Of a stretch of 5,687 nucleotides of DNA, positions 5,204 to 5,687 are shown piece after piece. The notes under the pieces were generated by a model. That model was not told the DNA's origin, made no database searches, and saw only the letters and a list, made by a program, of their open reading frames with translations. Made by a program: the position numbers and the translations under genes. The DNA is from Arenicellales bacterium. GTDB lineage: Bacteria; Pseudomonadota; Gammaproteobacteria; BMS3Bbin11. The DNA is taken from the NCBI GenBank assembly GCA_029287965.1, contig JARFQC010000119.1, positions 1-5,687 of the forward strand, read 5' to 3'. Each line of letters begins with the position of its first letter. The first letter of the stretch is position 1.

Positions 5204-5687
5204 ACGAAAACTTATCCAGACAGGCCTTCGCAGACCTGACGCCAGACACGATGCTGGATGCTGTCGAGTCGTCGGGCATTGTCTGCGATGGGCGCTTTCT
5301 CGCCCTGAACAGTTACGAGAACCGGGTTTACCAGGTCGGTGTGGAAGACGGCTCACCCATGGTGGCGAAATTCTACCGCCCGGCTCGCTGGTCCGATGAA
5401 GCCATCATGGAAGAACACCGCTTCACGCTGGATCTTGCCGAGGCCGAAATACCTGTCATAGCCCCGATAGTCGATGCCAACGGTATGACGCTGCACAAGC
5501 ATGAACTGTATCGCTTTGCCCTGTACCCCAGTCGCGGTGGTCGTGCCCCGGAGCTGGACAATCCGGAGCATCTTGAACAGCTAGGCCGCTTCATCGGGCG
5601 CATCCATGCCATGGGTGCAACGAAGCCATTCAAGCATCGCCCTAACGTGGATATCGACAGCTATGCCGTTGAACCGCGTCGCTGGCT
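5200..5687 (+). CDS. srkA: Stress-response Ser/Thr kinase SrkA (YihE/RdoA), C-terminus cut by window edge
   Basis: About 162 codons are visible and the frame is still open at the right edge, so roughly half of a protein usually near 330 residues is present. SrkA is a cytoplasmic kinase with an aminoglycoside-phosphotransferase/choline-kinase-like fold, linked in E. coli to the Cpx envelope-stress response and to protection from stress-induced death. Family signatures: LTPDTMLDAVESSGI (13-27), LNSYENRVYQV (36-46), VAKFYRPARWS (55-65) with the ATP-binding lysine K57, EEHRFTLDL (71-79) with the partner Glu, LYPSRGGR (108-115) and LGRFIGRIHAMG (128-139). The catalytic loop lies beyond the window. 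The LTPDT segment is conserved and precedes the first ATG (5251), so a start further upstream is needed. TTG 5200 is the only usual start codon after the in-frame stop at 5110-5112. Family assignment is strong; the exact start is uncertain. Confidence 0.9.
   Translation, partial: MNENLSRQAFADLTPDTMLDAVESSGIVCDGRFLALNSYENRVYQVGVEDGSPMVAKFYRPARWSDEAIMEEHRFTLDLAEAEIPVIAPIVDANGMTLHKHELYRFALYPSRGGRAPELDNPEHLEQLGRFIGRIHAMGATKPFKHRPNVDIDSYAVEPRRW

Noticed and set aside
5373..5633. Minus-strand frames of 72-86 codons opposite srkA
   Set aside because: Shadow frames; the plus strand carries clear SrkA motifs throughout.

Overview
The window looks like a chromosomal stretch from a free-living gammaproteobacterium of moderately high GC content. 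The reasons are a DUF4892/OmpA-type envelope protein, a 67-residue CspA-type cold-shock protein, an ArfB ribosome-rescue factor that aligns almost residue for residue with the E. coli length, and an SrkA (YihE/RdoA) kinase. I see no insertion sequence, phage gene, CRISPR array, tRNA or rRNA. No closer taxonomic placement is justified from the sequence alone.

Layout, left to right. (1) Positions 1-744, minus: an exported DUF4892 + OmpA-like protein whose C-terminal part runs off the left edge. (2) Positions 745-1030: a divergent intergenic region holding the AT-rich leader of the next gene. (3) Positions 1031-1234, plus: a CspA-family cold-shock gene, followed by a strong hairpin at 1259-1287 that probably terminates transcription from both sides. 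(4) Positions 1308-3547, minus: a two-gene operon. A GTG-started 12-helix transporter of the MFS / nucleotide-translocase-like group comes first, then an aldo/keto reductase with a twin-arginine export signal; stop and start overlap as TGATG. (5) Positions 3678-4094, plus: arfB, divergent from the operon. (6) Positions 4105-4929, minus: a metallo-beta-lactamase-fold hydrolase with a Sec signal peptide, convergent with arfB across only 10 bp. (7) Positions 4930-5199: a divergent intergenic region with three copies of a TGCCG half-site around a candidate promoter. (8) Positions 5200 to the right edge, plus: the N-terminal part of srkA, with an unusual TTG start and a five-codon ORF overlapping it.

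Several genes belong to stress response and translation maintenance (cspA, arfB, srkA), but each appears to be its own transcription unit. Three products carry export signals (the OmpA-like protein, the aldo/keto reductase and the MBL hydrolase). The most distinctive unit is the transporter/Tat-reductase pair. Its reductase keeps a complete catalytic tetrad but is predicted to act outside the cytoplasm, and its transporter resembles ATP/ADP translocases in two motifs while differing at conserved charged positions. I found no clear new defence or mobile system.
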